Assembly (NCBI GenBank): GCA_964547985.1
Contig: CAZJPV010000006.1
Location: 1 to 64,000, forward strand
Direction: 5' to 3'
Source of the DNA: JAPLJU01 sp964547985
GTDB taxonomy: Bacteria; Desulfobacterota; Syntrophia; Syntrophales; UBA2192
Length of the DNA stretch: 64,000 nucleotides
Shown here: positions 17,179-25,610 of the stretch, piece after piece
How the letters are laid out: every line of letters starts with the position of its first letter
Position numbering within the stretch: the stretch's first letter is position 1
Position numbers and translations under genes: made by a program
Notes under the pieces: generated by a model
The model's database searches: none
Seen by the model: the letters and a program-made list of their open reading frames with translations, nothing else
Told to the model about the DNA's origin: nothing

Positions 17179-18486
17179 ATGGAACGTGAACAGCGCGATG
17201 GCCGCAAGGTTGTTTTGATTGACGGATGCCGGATCCCCTTCCTGCGATCCGGTTCGGGCTACAGAGACCTGACGTCCTATGATCTGGGCAGGCTGGCGTT
17301 GAAGGCCCTTCTGGACAGGACGCAGATCGAACCGGGCAGGGTCGACCGCGTCATCATGGGCACGGTGATCGCCCGTCTTGCCACCAGCAACGTGGCCCGT
17401 GAATCCGCCCTGGCCGCCGGCTTCCCCTCCCATGTCCCAGCTTATACAGTGACCCTCGCCTGCATTTCCGCGAACGTGGCCATCACCAGCGGTACCGACC
17501 TCATCCGTACGGGTCAGGCCGATATCGTCATCGCGGGCGGTACGGAAAGCATGTCCGACATCCCCATCTGCTACCGGAAACCCGTCCGCCGGAAGCTGCT
17601 CGAAGCCCAGAGATACAAAGGGCCCATGGATTTTCTCGAGTTCCCCAAGGGGATCGGCCTGAAGGATCTTCTTCCGGAGATCCCGTCCATTGCCGAGTTT
17701 TCCACGGGGAGGACGATGGGCGAAGATTGCGACAGATTGGCGGCGCGCCTCGGGATCAGCCGGGAGGCACAGGACGAATATGCCCTGCAGTCCCACCTGG
17801 CAGCGAGCAGGGCAACGATGGAAGGAATTCTCGCGGGCGAGATCGAGCCGGTACGGGTCCCGCCTGATTTTCAGCCCATCGCCGTGGACAACGGTTTCCG
17901 GGCCGATACGTCCCTTGAAAAATTAAAGAGCCTCAAGCCCGCCTTCGTGAAGAAATACGGGACGGTGACGGCGGGGAATTCATCTTTCCTGACAGATGGG
18001 GCCGCCGCGACACTTCTCATGGCGGAGGATGCTGCACGGTCACTCGGATATAAACCGAAGGCCCGGATCCGCGCCTACGCCTACTCGGCTCAGGACCCGG
18101 GAGAAGAGCTTCTGCTCGGTCCCGCCTATGCGGCCCCGAAGGCACTGGACGCAGCCGGCCTCGGGCTTTCCGATATCGATGTCTTCGAGTTCCACGAGGC
18201 CTTTGCGGGGCAGATCCTGGCCAATATACAGTGCCTTGCTTCGGAGTCCTTTGCGCGGGAAAAGCTGGGTCGCGCGGGACGGATGGGAGACATTCCCATG
18301 GAAAAGTTCAATACCCTGGGCGGATCCCTGTCGCTGGGCCACCCCTTCGGTGCCACCGGTGCACGACTGGTCACCACGGCGGCTAACCGGCTGATCCGGG
18401 AGAACGGGACCTTCGCCCTTGTGGCCGCCTGCGCGGCTGGAGCGATGGGGAATGCGATCATCCTGGAGCGATGGAGGGATCATTGA
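17179..18486 (+). CDS. fadI: Acetyl-CoA acyltransferase (thiolase, FadI type)
   Basis: Encodes 435 aa from this start. It cleaves 3-ketoacyl-CoA with CoA in the last step of beta-oxidation. The nucleophile Cys95 lies in TLACISANVA. The other active-site residues are His339 (FEFHEAFAGQ), His388 (SLGHPFGATGAR) and Cys418 (AACAAGAMGNA), where the usual CGGGG loop is CAAGA. GGAG lies 8 nt before the ATG at 17179; GTG and ATG codons at 17161/17164 are in frame without ribosome sites. It is the first gene of a four-gene cluster with the alpha subunit next, the order seen in fadI-fadJ operons. Confidence 0.93.
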   Translation: MEREQRDGRKVVLIDGCRIPFLRSGSGYRDLTSYDLGRLALKALLDRTQIEPGRVDRVIMGTVIARLATSNVARESALAAGFPSHVPAYTVTLACISANVAITSGTDLIRTGQADIVIAGGTESMSDIPICYRKPVRRKLLEAQRYKGPMDFLEFPKGIGLKDLLPEIPSIAEFSTGRTMGEDCDRLAARLGISREAQDEYALQSHLAASRATMEGILAGEIEPVRVPPDFQPIAVDNGFRADTSLEKLKSLKPAFVKKYGTVTAGNSSFLTDGAAATLLMAEDAARSLGYKPKARIRAYAYSAQDPGEELLLGPAYAAPKALDAAGLGLSDIDVFEFHEAFAGQILANIQCLASESFAREKLGRAGRMGDIPMEKFNTLGGSLSLGHPFGATGARLVTTAANRLIRENGTFALVAACAAGAMGNAIILERWRDH

Positions 18487-18546
18487 TGCCTGCTGCATTC
18501 GAGGTCATCGTTCCCATATCTTGACGATCACGGGAGGATTTCTTCT

Positions 18547-20670
18547 ATGACATACGCTCAAGTTGAACAGCAGGACGGTGTGGCCGTCATCTGGCTCGAT
18601 CAGCCCGGAGAGAAGGTGAACAAGATCTCACTGGATCTGCTGGATGGGTTCTCGGAAATTCTCCACCGGATCGAATCTGACCCTGCCGTGAAAGGCGTTG
18701 TCCTGATCAGCCGCAAGGAGGATAACTTCATTGCCGGCGCGGACCTGGATCAATTCCGGCAGGCGAGAGATCCGGATCCGGTGGAAGCGCTCAGCCGCGA
18801 CGGCCACGCGATCTTGAACCGGATGGCCGCTTTCCCCAAACCGATTGTTGCGGCGATTCACGGGGCCACTTTCGGGGGCGGCCTCGAAGTAGTCCTCGCC
18901 TGTCATTACCGGATCGCCACCGACGACCCGCGGACGGTGATGGCCCTGCCCGAGGTCAGGCTGGGGCTTCTGCCCGCCGGAGGCGGGACCCAGCGCCTTC
19001 CCCGCCTTGTGGGCCTGCAGAACGCCCTGGATATGATGCTGACGGGAAAAAACATCTATCCCCGCCAGGCAAAGAAAATGGGGCTCGTGGATGATGTCGT
19101 CAATCCTTATGCGCTCTTGCATGCCGCGAGGACAGCGGCCCTGGGGCTAGCCGAAGAACCCCTCGATCGCAAGAAGAAGCGGACCCTGCTGGCAGGACTC
19201 CTGGAGAGTACGCCTTTTAGCCGAAGGCTTGTTTACAAAAAGGCGAGGCAGAGGGTCCAGAAGACGACCCGGGGCAATTACCCGGCGCCTTTCAGGATCA
19301 TCGACTGCGTCGAGGCCGGACTCGAAAGAGGCCTCGCAGAGGGGGAGAAGATGGAGGAGAAGACCTTCGGGGATCTTGCCATGACGCCTCAGTCACGGGA
19401 GCTGATCCAGATCTTCTTCGGGATGACCGCCCTCAAGAAAAACCCTCTCCAGGAACAGGTTCGTCCGGTCCGGAAGATCGGGATCCTCGGCGCCGGTCTC
19501 ATGGGGTCGGGTATCGCAAGTGTGAGCGCCGCAAACGACATGGATGTCCTTCTTAGGGATGTGAACCACGAAGCCCTCGGTCGCGGTGAGAAAGCCCTCT
19601 GGCAGGAACTGGATGAAAAGGTCCGGAGGCGAATCCTCACCCCTTTCCAGAGGGACCGGGTCTTCAGCCGGGTCTCCGGCCAGGAAGGATACCGGGGCTT
19701 TGAAAAAGCCGACCTGATCATCGAGGCGGTCTTCGAGGATCTGGACCTCAAGAAGAAGATCCTCCGGGAGGTGGAAGCGGTTGTCAAAGAGGATGCGATC
19801 TTCGCGAGCAACACCTCCTCCCTTCCCATCACGAGTATTGCGGAAGCCTCTGCCCGTCCGGATCGGGTGATCGGGATGCATTACTTCTCCCCCGTCCCCA
19901 AGATGCCGCTTCTGGAGATCATTGTAACGGCGAAGACCGCGCCCTGGGTGACGGCAACGGCCGTCGACACGGGCATCCGCCAGGGGAAGACAGTGATCGT
20001 GGTGAACGACGGGCCGGGCTTCTACACCACCCGGATCCTCGCCCCGCTTCTCAACGAGACCCTCGTGCTTTTGAATGAGGGGGCCGATATCGAGGACATC
20101 GACGGGGCGATGCGCCAGTTCGGTTATCCCGTGGGCCCCATCACCCTCCTTGATGAGGTGGGGATCGATGTGGGGACCCATGTTTCGCGAGTCCTCGGTC
20201 CGCTCTTTGCCGGGCGCGGCATTCAGCCGGATGAATCCATGGAGGTTCTCTTCAAGGCCGGGTACAAGGGACGCAAGAATAACAGGGGGTTTTACCGCTA
20301 TGACCCCTCCGGCGGGGGGAGGAAAAAAGACGTCAATGAAGGGGTGTACGCTTTCTTCGGCGGTCCGAAACGGGTGAGTATCGGTGAGGCGGAGATACAG
20401 AAAAGGTTATCCCTCGTCATGACGAATGAGGCCGCCCACTGTCTCCAGGAAGGTATCCTGAACTCGCCGCGCGACGGCGACATCGGGGCCGTCTTTGGCC
20501 TCGGGTTCCCGCCTTTTCTGGGAGGACCTTTCCGCTACATCGATCGGCTCGGTCCCCGGAAGGTGCTTGCCATGATGGAGGATCTCGAGAACATCCATGG
20601 CAACCGTTTCAAGCCCGCGGGGATCCTCCACGACATGGCCGGGGAGAACAAACGCTTCTATGAGGGCTGA
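18547..20670 (+). CDS. fadJ: Fatty-acid oxidation complex alpha subunit (enoyl-CoA hydratase / 3-hydroxyacyl-CoA dehydrogenase)
   Basis: Encodes 707 aa. The crotonase domain (about 1-190) includes NFIAGADLDQF and ALPEVRLGLLPAGGGTQRLP with the catalytic Glu in PEV. The dehydrogenase domain begins with the NAD-binding motif ILGAGLMGSGIA at about 312-323 and has SNTSSLPIT and GMHYFSPVPKMPLLEI (catalytic His). A C-terminal dehydrogenase repeat follows. It catalyses the second and third steps of beta-oxidation. GGAGG lies 9 nt before the ATG, and the gene starts 60 nt after the thiolase stop. Confidence 0.95.
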   Translation: MTYAQVEQQDGVAVIWLDQPGEKVNKISLDLLDGFSEILHRIESDPAVKGVVLISRKEDNFIAGADLDQFRQARDPDPVEALSRDGHAILNRMAAFPKPIVAAIHGATFGGGLEVVLACHYRIATDDPRTVMALPEVRLGLLPAGGGTQRLPRLVGLQNALDMMLTGKNIYPRQAKKMGLVDDVVNPYALLHAARTAALGLAEEPLDRKKKRTLLAGLLESTPFSRRLVYKKARQRVQKTTRGNYPAPFRIIDCVEAGLERGLAEGEKMEEKTFGDLAMTPQSRELIQIFFGMTALKKNPLQEQVRPVRKIGILGAGLMGSGIASVSAANDMDVLLRDVNHEALGRGEKALWQELDEKVRRRILTPFQRDRVFSRVSGQEGYRGFEKADLIIEAVFEDLDLKKKILREVEAVVKEDAIFASNTSSLPITSIAEASARPDRVIGMHYFSPVPKMPLLEIIVTAKTAPWVTATAVDTGIRQGKTVIVVNDGPGFYTTRILAPLLNETLVLLNEGADIEDIDGAMRQFGYPVGPITLLDEVGIDVGTHVSRVLGPLFAGRGIQPDESMEVLFKAGYKGRKNNRGFYRYDPSGGGRKKDVNEGVYAFFGGPKRVSIGEAEIQKRLSLVMTNEAAHCLQEGILNSPRDGDIGAVFGLGFPPFLGGPFRYIDRLGPRKVLAMMEDLENIHGNRFKPAGILHDMAGENKRFYEG

Positions 20671-20717
20671 GGCACGATTCATTGAACCGGGCTTTTTGAC
20701 CGATTGAGGGGGTCGTC

Positions 20718-22535
20718 ATGGCGCCGAAAAACTTCATCCAGGTCCTGCTCCATAATTTTTCCGGATATGCCGATGCCACGGCCATGATGTTCAAAAGGCA
20801 GGGGCACTATGTGACGATCTCGTACCGTGATCTCGAAGCAATTGCGCTTCGCGTTGCCTCGAACCTGACCCGGGCCGGCCTCCAGCCCCGGGACCGCATG
20901 GCCATCCTGTCTCAGAACCGTCCCGAGTGGGCCTACGCCGACCTGGGGTCTCTCCTTGCCGGCGCCATCACCTCGGCCATTTATGCCACATCGCTGCCCG
21001 AGGAGGCGGCTTTTATCGTTCAGGATCTGGAGGCGTCTATCCTTTTTGTCGAGGATGCCTCCCAGCTCGAAAAGATCCTCGGGATCCGGGACAGGATCCC
21101 CACGGTCGAAAAGGTCTTCGTTTTTGAAGAGACCTTCGAAAATCCCGACCCCTCCTGGATCCGGCCCTTCTCCTCGCTTTTGCGGGGCGACGAACCGATA
21201 CCGGAGCTCCGGGTGAAGGTGGCCGGAGTGGTCGATGCCATCGAGGGCGGTGACATCATGTGTATCATCTACACGAGCGGCACGACGGGGAACCCCAAAG
21301 GCGTCGTCCTCAACCACAACAACTACCTTCAGACCGCCAGCATCCTCGTCGAGGGGATGGGTATGGATGTCATCAGCCGGCTGCACCGCAACATCAGCTT
21401 TCTTCCCCTGGCTCATGCCTTCGAACGATTCGCCGGGTACTATTTGCTGCTCTATCTGGGCCTCTGCATCGGCTATGCGGAGAGTCTCGAGACCCTCGCG
21501 CAGAATCTCCGGGAAATCCGGCCGCAGTTTATGGTCGCTGTTCCAAGGGTTTTCGAGAAGATCCATGCCCGCATGACCCAGAATGTCCGAACGTCCTCGC
21601 TTCCGAAAAAGATAATCTTTCACTGGGCCATGAAGGTCGGGAAGGAGGCAAGCCGCTATCAATCGGCCCACCGGCCGCTTCCTGCCGGGCTCCGCCTCCG
21701 CCATAAACTGGCCGAGGTCCTTGTTTTCAAGAAGGTCAAGGAGGCTTTCGGCGGTGATCTCGAATTCTGCGTCTCCGGAGGGGCGCCCCTGAATAAAGAG
21801 ATCGCGGAATTTTTCCATGCCATGGACATTCTCATCCTGGAGGGCTGGGGCGCCACCGAAGCCACCACACCCTCCACGATCAACAACCCCCGGGAATACC
21901 GCTTCGGAACCGTGGGTAAGCCCCTTCCGCGGGTCCAGGTGCGGGTGGCCGACGACGGGGAACTGGAAGTGAAAGGGCCGAACGTCTTCAGGGAATACTG
22001 GAAAAACCCCGGGGATACGAAGGCCACCTTCACCCCCGACGGCTACTACCGGACGGGCGACATCGGTGTCATCGACAACGAGGGCTGGGTGACCATTACC
22101 GACCGCAAGAAACAGCTTATCATTACCTCGAGCGGGAAGAACATCGCGCCGGCGCCCATTGAGCATCTCCTTCTCGGCGGCCGGCACATCGAATCGGCCT
22201 ATGTTCACGGGGACCGGCGGCACTACCTGACGGCGCTCCTCGTGCTGGATCAAAACGCCGTTGCCGCAACGGCAAAGCATCTCGGGGTTCCGGACCTGCC
22301 CTGGGAGGAGATGATCCGGCATCCCGTGGTCCTCGATAAAGTGCAGAAAGAGGTGGACCGGGCCAACGAACAGCTCCCCCGGTACATGCAGGTCAAGTAT
22401 TTCCGGATTCTCTCCAAACCTTTTGCGATCGAAAGCGGCGAGCTGACGCCGACGATGAAGCTGAAACGAGGCGTTATAGCCGCCAGGTATAAAGATGTGC
22501 TGGATGGGATATACGATGAAGAGGCAAAAGGCTAA
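20718..22535 (+). CDS. Long-chain acyl-CoA ligase (AMP-forming)
   Basis: Encodes 605 aa. Adenylation motifs in order: IIYTSGTTGNPKGVVL at about 183-198, GWGATEATTPS near 376, YYRTGDIG near 446, and DRKKQLIITSSGKNIAP with the hinge region near 465. The size and the FLPLAHAFERF-type segment match FACL/FadD15-like long-chain ligases. It activates fatty acids for the neighbouring beta-oxidation enzymes. The last codons and stop (EEAKG) fall inside the purine-rich repeat that continues to the next gene. Confidence 0.93.
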   Translation: MAPKNFIQVLLHNFSGYADATAMMFKRQGHYVTISYRDLEAIALRVASNLTRAGLQPRDRMAILSQNRPEWAYADLGSLLAGAITSAIYATSLPEEAAFIVQDLEASILFVEDASQLEKILGIRDRIPTVEKVFVFEETFENPDPSWIRPFSSLLRGDEPIPELRVKVAGVVDAIEGGDIMCIIYTSGTTGNPKGVVLNHNNYLQTASILVEGMGMDVISRLHRNISFLPLAHAFERFAGYYLLLYLGLCIGYAESLETLAQNLREIRPQFMVAVPRVFEKIHARMTQNVRTSSLPKKIIFHWAMKVGKEASRYQSAHRPLPAGLRLRHKLAEVLVFKKVKEAFGGDLEFCVSGGAPLNKEIAEFFHAMDILILEGWGATEATTPSTINNPREYRFGTVGKPLPRVQVRVADDGELEVKGPNVFREYWKNPGDTKATFTPDGYYRTGDIGVIDNEGWVTITDRKKQLIITSSGKNIAPAPIEHLLLGGRHIESAYVHGDRRHYLTALLVLDQNAVAATAKHLGVPDLPWEEMIRHPVVLDKVQKEVDRANEQLPRYMQVKYFRILSKPFAIESGELTPTMKLKRGVIAARYKDVLDGIYDEEAKG

Positions 22536-22590
22536 AGGCGAAGGGCGAAGGGCGAATGGCAATAAGCAATAGGCCTGACGCCTAACGCCT
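22516..22590 (+). repeat. Purine-rich AAAGGC/GAAGGGC repeat, second copy
   Basis: From the end of the acyl-CoA ligase into the gap: GAGGCAAAAGGCTAAAGGC, then GAAGGGC twice and GAATGGC, followed by GGCCTGACGCCTAACGCC as the opposite arm. It is the same type as 8955-9130 but shorter. The first units encode the last residues and stop of the ligase. Confidence 0.55.
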
Positions 22591-22604
22591 TCATTGGAGG
22601 TTTC

Positions 22605-24182
22605 ATGAAATCGCTTTACTTTAATTCAGAACACGAGACATTCAGAACCACCGTGCGGCAGTTCGTCGAAAAGGAAGTTGCACCGCACGCCGATATCTGG
22701 GAGAGGGAGCAGCGCATTCCCAGGTCCATCTGGAAACGGATGGGGGAACTCGGCTTTCTCGGCATCAACCACCCCGAGGCCTATGGCGGGACCGCGGCGG
22801 ATTTTTTCTATTCCGTCGTGTTCCTCGAGGAGCTCAACCGATCCACCATGGGCGGTTTTTCGGCGGCGGTCAGTGTTCATGAGTTCATGGCGACGGAGTA
22901 TATCGCCCGGTTCGGCAGTGAAGAACTGAAACGGAAGTTTCTCGCCCCCTCCATCGCGGGGGAAAAAATCGGGGCCCTGGCCATCACGGAGCCGAACACA
23001 GGATCAGACGTGGCGGCCATACGGACACGGGCTGTCCGGCTCGGCGATCACTATGTCCTGAACGGGTCAAAAACCTTCATCACCAACGGGGTTTTTGGCG
23101 ATTTTGTCCTCGTCGCGGCGAAAACGGATCCAGAGGCCGGGGTGGGTGGTATCAGTCTCATCCTGGTCGAGCGCGACACACCGGGCTTCACGGCTCGACA
23201 GCTTCATAAGATCGGCTGGCATTGCTCCGATACAGGGGAGCTTTCTTTCGAGGATGTTCGCGTTCCGGCATCCCACCTCATCGGCGGGGAGAACAGGGGT
23301 TTTTATTACATCATGGAGTGCTTCCAGCTCGAACGCCTGGTGAGCGCTGTTCTTTATGTGAGCGGTGCCGGGCTCTGCCTGGAGGCCACTCTGAGATACA
23401 TCACGGAGCGGCAGGCCTTTAACCGGCCCCTGTCGAAATTTCAAGTCATTCGTCACACTTTGGCCGATCTCAAGGCCGAGCTGGAGGCCGTGCGTCAGCT
23501 GACGTATTACACCTGCTGGCTCCACAGCCGGAGGGAGCAGGCCGTTGAGTATTGCTCCATGGCAAAGCTCCTCTCCACGGAACTCATGAAGAAAATGGCC
23601 GATACCTGCCTCCAGTTCCACGGCGGCTACGGTTACATGGACGAGTATCTCATGTCCCGCATCTATCGGGACGCTCGTGTGGGTACGATCGTGGGCGGCA
23701 CATCGGAAATCATGCGCGAGATCATCGCGCGTCTGATGATCGACCAGGTCCGTTACGGGGCCGTTCTGGAGAAGGCAGCCTCCCCACCCGCGGGGGAAAA
23801 GCCCATTCAGCGGCGGGAAGAGCCCGAGAGGCCGGAACCGGTCAGGGTGATACCGACCACAGCCGCTGAGATTCTGAAAAGCCTGCCGGAGCGTTTCCTC
23901 GGCGAGAAGGCCGGCAGCTGGGACACCGTTTTTCATTTCGATCTTTCGGGTCCCGAGGGCGGACAGTTCACCGTCACGATCAAGGGGGGATCCTGCACCG
24001 TGGAGGCCGGTTTGAAGGGAAATCCGGAGTGCGTCGTCAGGACGTCGGACAAGCTCTACCGGGATATTGAGCTGGGGAAGGCGAATGCGGAAGTTGCCTT
24101 CATGACGGGAAAGATCAAAGTCAGCGACCTGGTCGAGATGATGAAATTCATCAAAGCCTTCAGAAGGCTCCCGAAGGCGTGA
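22605..24182 (+). CDS. Long-chain acyl-CoA dehydrogenase fused to an SCP2 domain
   Basis: Encodes 525 aa. Residues 1-385 are an FAD acyl-CoA dehydrogenase (ALAITEPNTGSDVAA, FITNG, QFHGGYGYMDEY). The usual MCAD catalytic Glu site is Gly364 (IVGGTSEI). Glu243 in CFQLERLVSA fits the alternative base of LCAD and isovaleryl-CoA dehydrogenases. After a Pro/Glu linker (about 390-412), residues about 416-525 match the SCP2 sterol-carrier domain (LPERFLGEKAGSWDTVFHF ... FMTGKIKVSDLVEMMKF). SCP2 domains bind acyl-CoA and lipids, so it could feed substrate. It is the fourth gene of the operon, with GGAGG before the ATG. Confidence 0.92.
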   Translation: MKSLYFNSEHETFRTTVRQFVEKEVAPHADIWEREQRIPRSIWKRMGELGFLGINHPEAYGGTAADFFYSVVFLEELNRSTMGGFSAAVSVHEFMATEYIARFGSEELKRKFLAPSIAGEKIGALAITEPNTGSDVAAIRTRAVRLGDHYVLNGSKTFITNGVFGDFVLVAAKTDPEAGVGGISLILVERDTPGFTARQLHKIGWHCSDTGELSFEDVRVPASHLIGGENRGFYYIMECFQLERLVSAVLYVSGAGLCLEATLRYITERQAFNRPLSKFQVIRHTLADLKAELEAVRQLTYYTCWLHSRREQAVEYCSMAKLLSTELMKKMADTCLQFHGGYGYMDEYLMSRIYRDARVGTIVGGTSEIMREIIARLMIDQVRYGAVLEKAASPPAGEKPIQRREEPERPEPVRVIPTTAAEILKSLPERFLGEKAGSWDTVFHFDLSGPEGGQFTVTIKGGSCTVEAGLKGNPECVVRTSDKLYRDIELGKANAEVAFMTGKIKVSDLVEMMKFIKAFRRLPKA

Positions 24183-24241
24183 CCGGAGGCGTCTTTCTGA
24201 TTCCCGAATAATAAACCCCGCTTGTCCCATCGGGCCTGTTT

Positions 24242-25129
24242 TCAGCGCAGGCCGTTGCTGCCAGCCCTCGATCCGTCTGTCGCGGAAATGAGTTCGAAGA
24301 CGAAGCTGCCGACGGCCACCTTGGTCTGGATTTTCACGGGTAGTTTTTTTTCGTCCGCCGTATACCAGATTTTCATGTCGGGCTCTCTCTCTTTTCCGAA
24401 GACTTTGTCCAATCGCTCCATCTCGGGTATGACCAGGTAAGTATCGTAGGACTTACCATCAATCAACAGCTTCTCCCGCCTGTCCACCCTCGCTTTCGTC
24501 GCAATCAATTTTTTGCCGTCGGTGACAGGAATCTCCAGGACATCTCCCTCTTTCAGCTTGTGCAGGCGTACGACGAAAAAGAGTGAAAGCGGGTCGAAGG
24601 TGCCGGCCTTGATGGAAACGGGTTTCTCGGCCTGACCAAAACTCGTGTAGGTTGCCGTCATATTTGCCCAGTCGAATGTGACCACGACGTCCCGGGGGTG
24701 TTCCCCTGTGCTTTTTTTGGAGTAATAGAGCGTCCGGGACATGTGGATATCAGGATAAGAGTCCTGCCGCTCGCGGATCTTGTAGATGAGATCAAGGGCG
24801 GCGTTTGTTCTTGTTCCCATCATGAAGTGGTATGTCCGGACGCCGTTGTAGATCTTGCAGGGCAGGACTTCGATGACGGCCTCACCGGCCGTAATCATGC
24901 CCCAGGAGGCCCGGTAAATGCATTTTTCCCCCGGCCGGAAAGGCACCTCCTGCGTTGCAGCCGTCGTACTGTAGGGGCTGAGGGATAGAGCGATGGCCGT
25001 GAGAAGAAGTGTTGCGAAAATTTTTGGAGAGCGGCTCGAGCCGGAAAGACAGGACAATCCGTTAGTGGGCCGGCGCCACTGGTTTCTACGCATGGAATCC
25101 ATGCCCTTCACTTTCATCCCGGGAAGCAT
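24242..25129 (-). CDS. DUF3108-family exported protein
   Basis: Encodes 295 aa. A basic N-terminus and hydrophobic stretch (FATLLLTAIALSLSP) form a signal peptide. The mature part begins PFRPGEKCIYRASWGMITAGEA, the DUF3108 hallmark, with later TFDPLSLFFVVR and KIWYTADEKKLPVKIQTKV. The family is periplasmic or outer-membrane associated and of unknown function. Start choice is unclear among ATGs at 25129, 25117, 25102 and 25093; 25093 has AAGGG about 10 nt upstream. It converges on the beta-oxidation operon, with no obvious shared terminator. Confidence 0.85.
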   Translation of the reverse strand: MLPGMKVKGMDSMRRNQWRRPTNGLSCLSGSSRSPKIFATLLLTAIALSLSPYSTTAATQEVPFRPGEKCIYRASWGMITAGEAVIEVLPCKIYNGVRTYHFMMGTRTNAALDLIYKIRERQDSYPDIHMSRTLYYSKKSTGEHPRDVVVTFDWANMTATYTSFGQAEKPVSIKAGTFDPLSLFFVVRLHKLKEGDVLEIPVTDGKKLIATKARVDRREKLLIDGKSYDTYLVIPEMERLDKVFGKEREPDMKIWYTADEKKLPVKIQTKVAVGSFVFELISATDGSRAGSNGLR

Positions 25130-25432
25130 CCGGTCAATGATGGATTATGGCGGTGCGCCCCGTGAGGTCGAGCAATTTTTTTGACACAATTTCGATACGG
25201 GGTTTATCGCATTAACTATCTAATATTTATCATTAATTTTGGTTTAAGATGTAAACTTCAAAGGTCTGAAAGTCAAGTAAAAAGCGTAATGCCGTCTTTC
25301 GTCAATTTTTTAACATCGCACGTCATGTGTAACTCGTTGGTCGGATCCTGCCACGGGATGTAGGGGAAAAGTGCCCTGAATTGTTCTATTTACCCTCGCT
25401 CCCATGACCTCCGGATTTAGCCTCATCTTTTT

Positions 25433-25472
25433 TTATTAAGCGTAATTAGATGGCATATTTAGTGCTTAATAA
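25433..25472. promoter_or_regulatory. AT-rich inverted repeat upstream of the sensor kinase
   Basis: TTATTAAGC (25433-25441) and GCTTAATAA (25464-25472) form a perfect 9-bp inverted repeat with a 22-nt spacer, about 140 nt before the kinase start. It may be a two-site operator. The rest of 25130-25610 has no recognised gene. Confidence 0.45.
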
Positions 25473-25610
25473 GCCAACAAGATCAGATCATCTCTATCAT
25501 GGACTGCGCACCGATCAGAAACGCCCCCGATGGGCATACAGCGGGGGATGGATAAAGCGATATTCGAGGAGGAATTCGGGGCAGGCCATGTTTAAAGGGG
25601 GGCAACTTCG

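Noticed and set aside
20679..22562. 627-codon minus-strand frame
   Set aside because: Opposite the acyl-CoA ligase, which has all adenylation motifs. Composition (His, Arg, Pro, Gly) is typical of a shadow frame.
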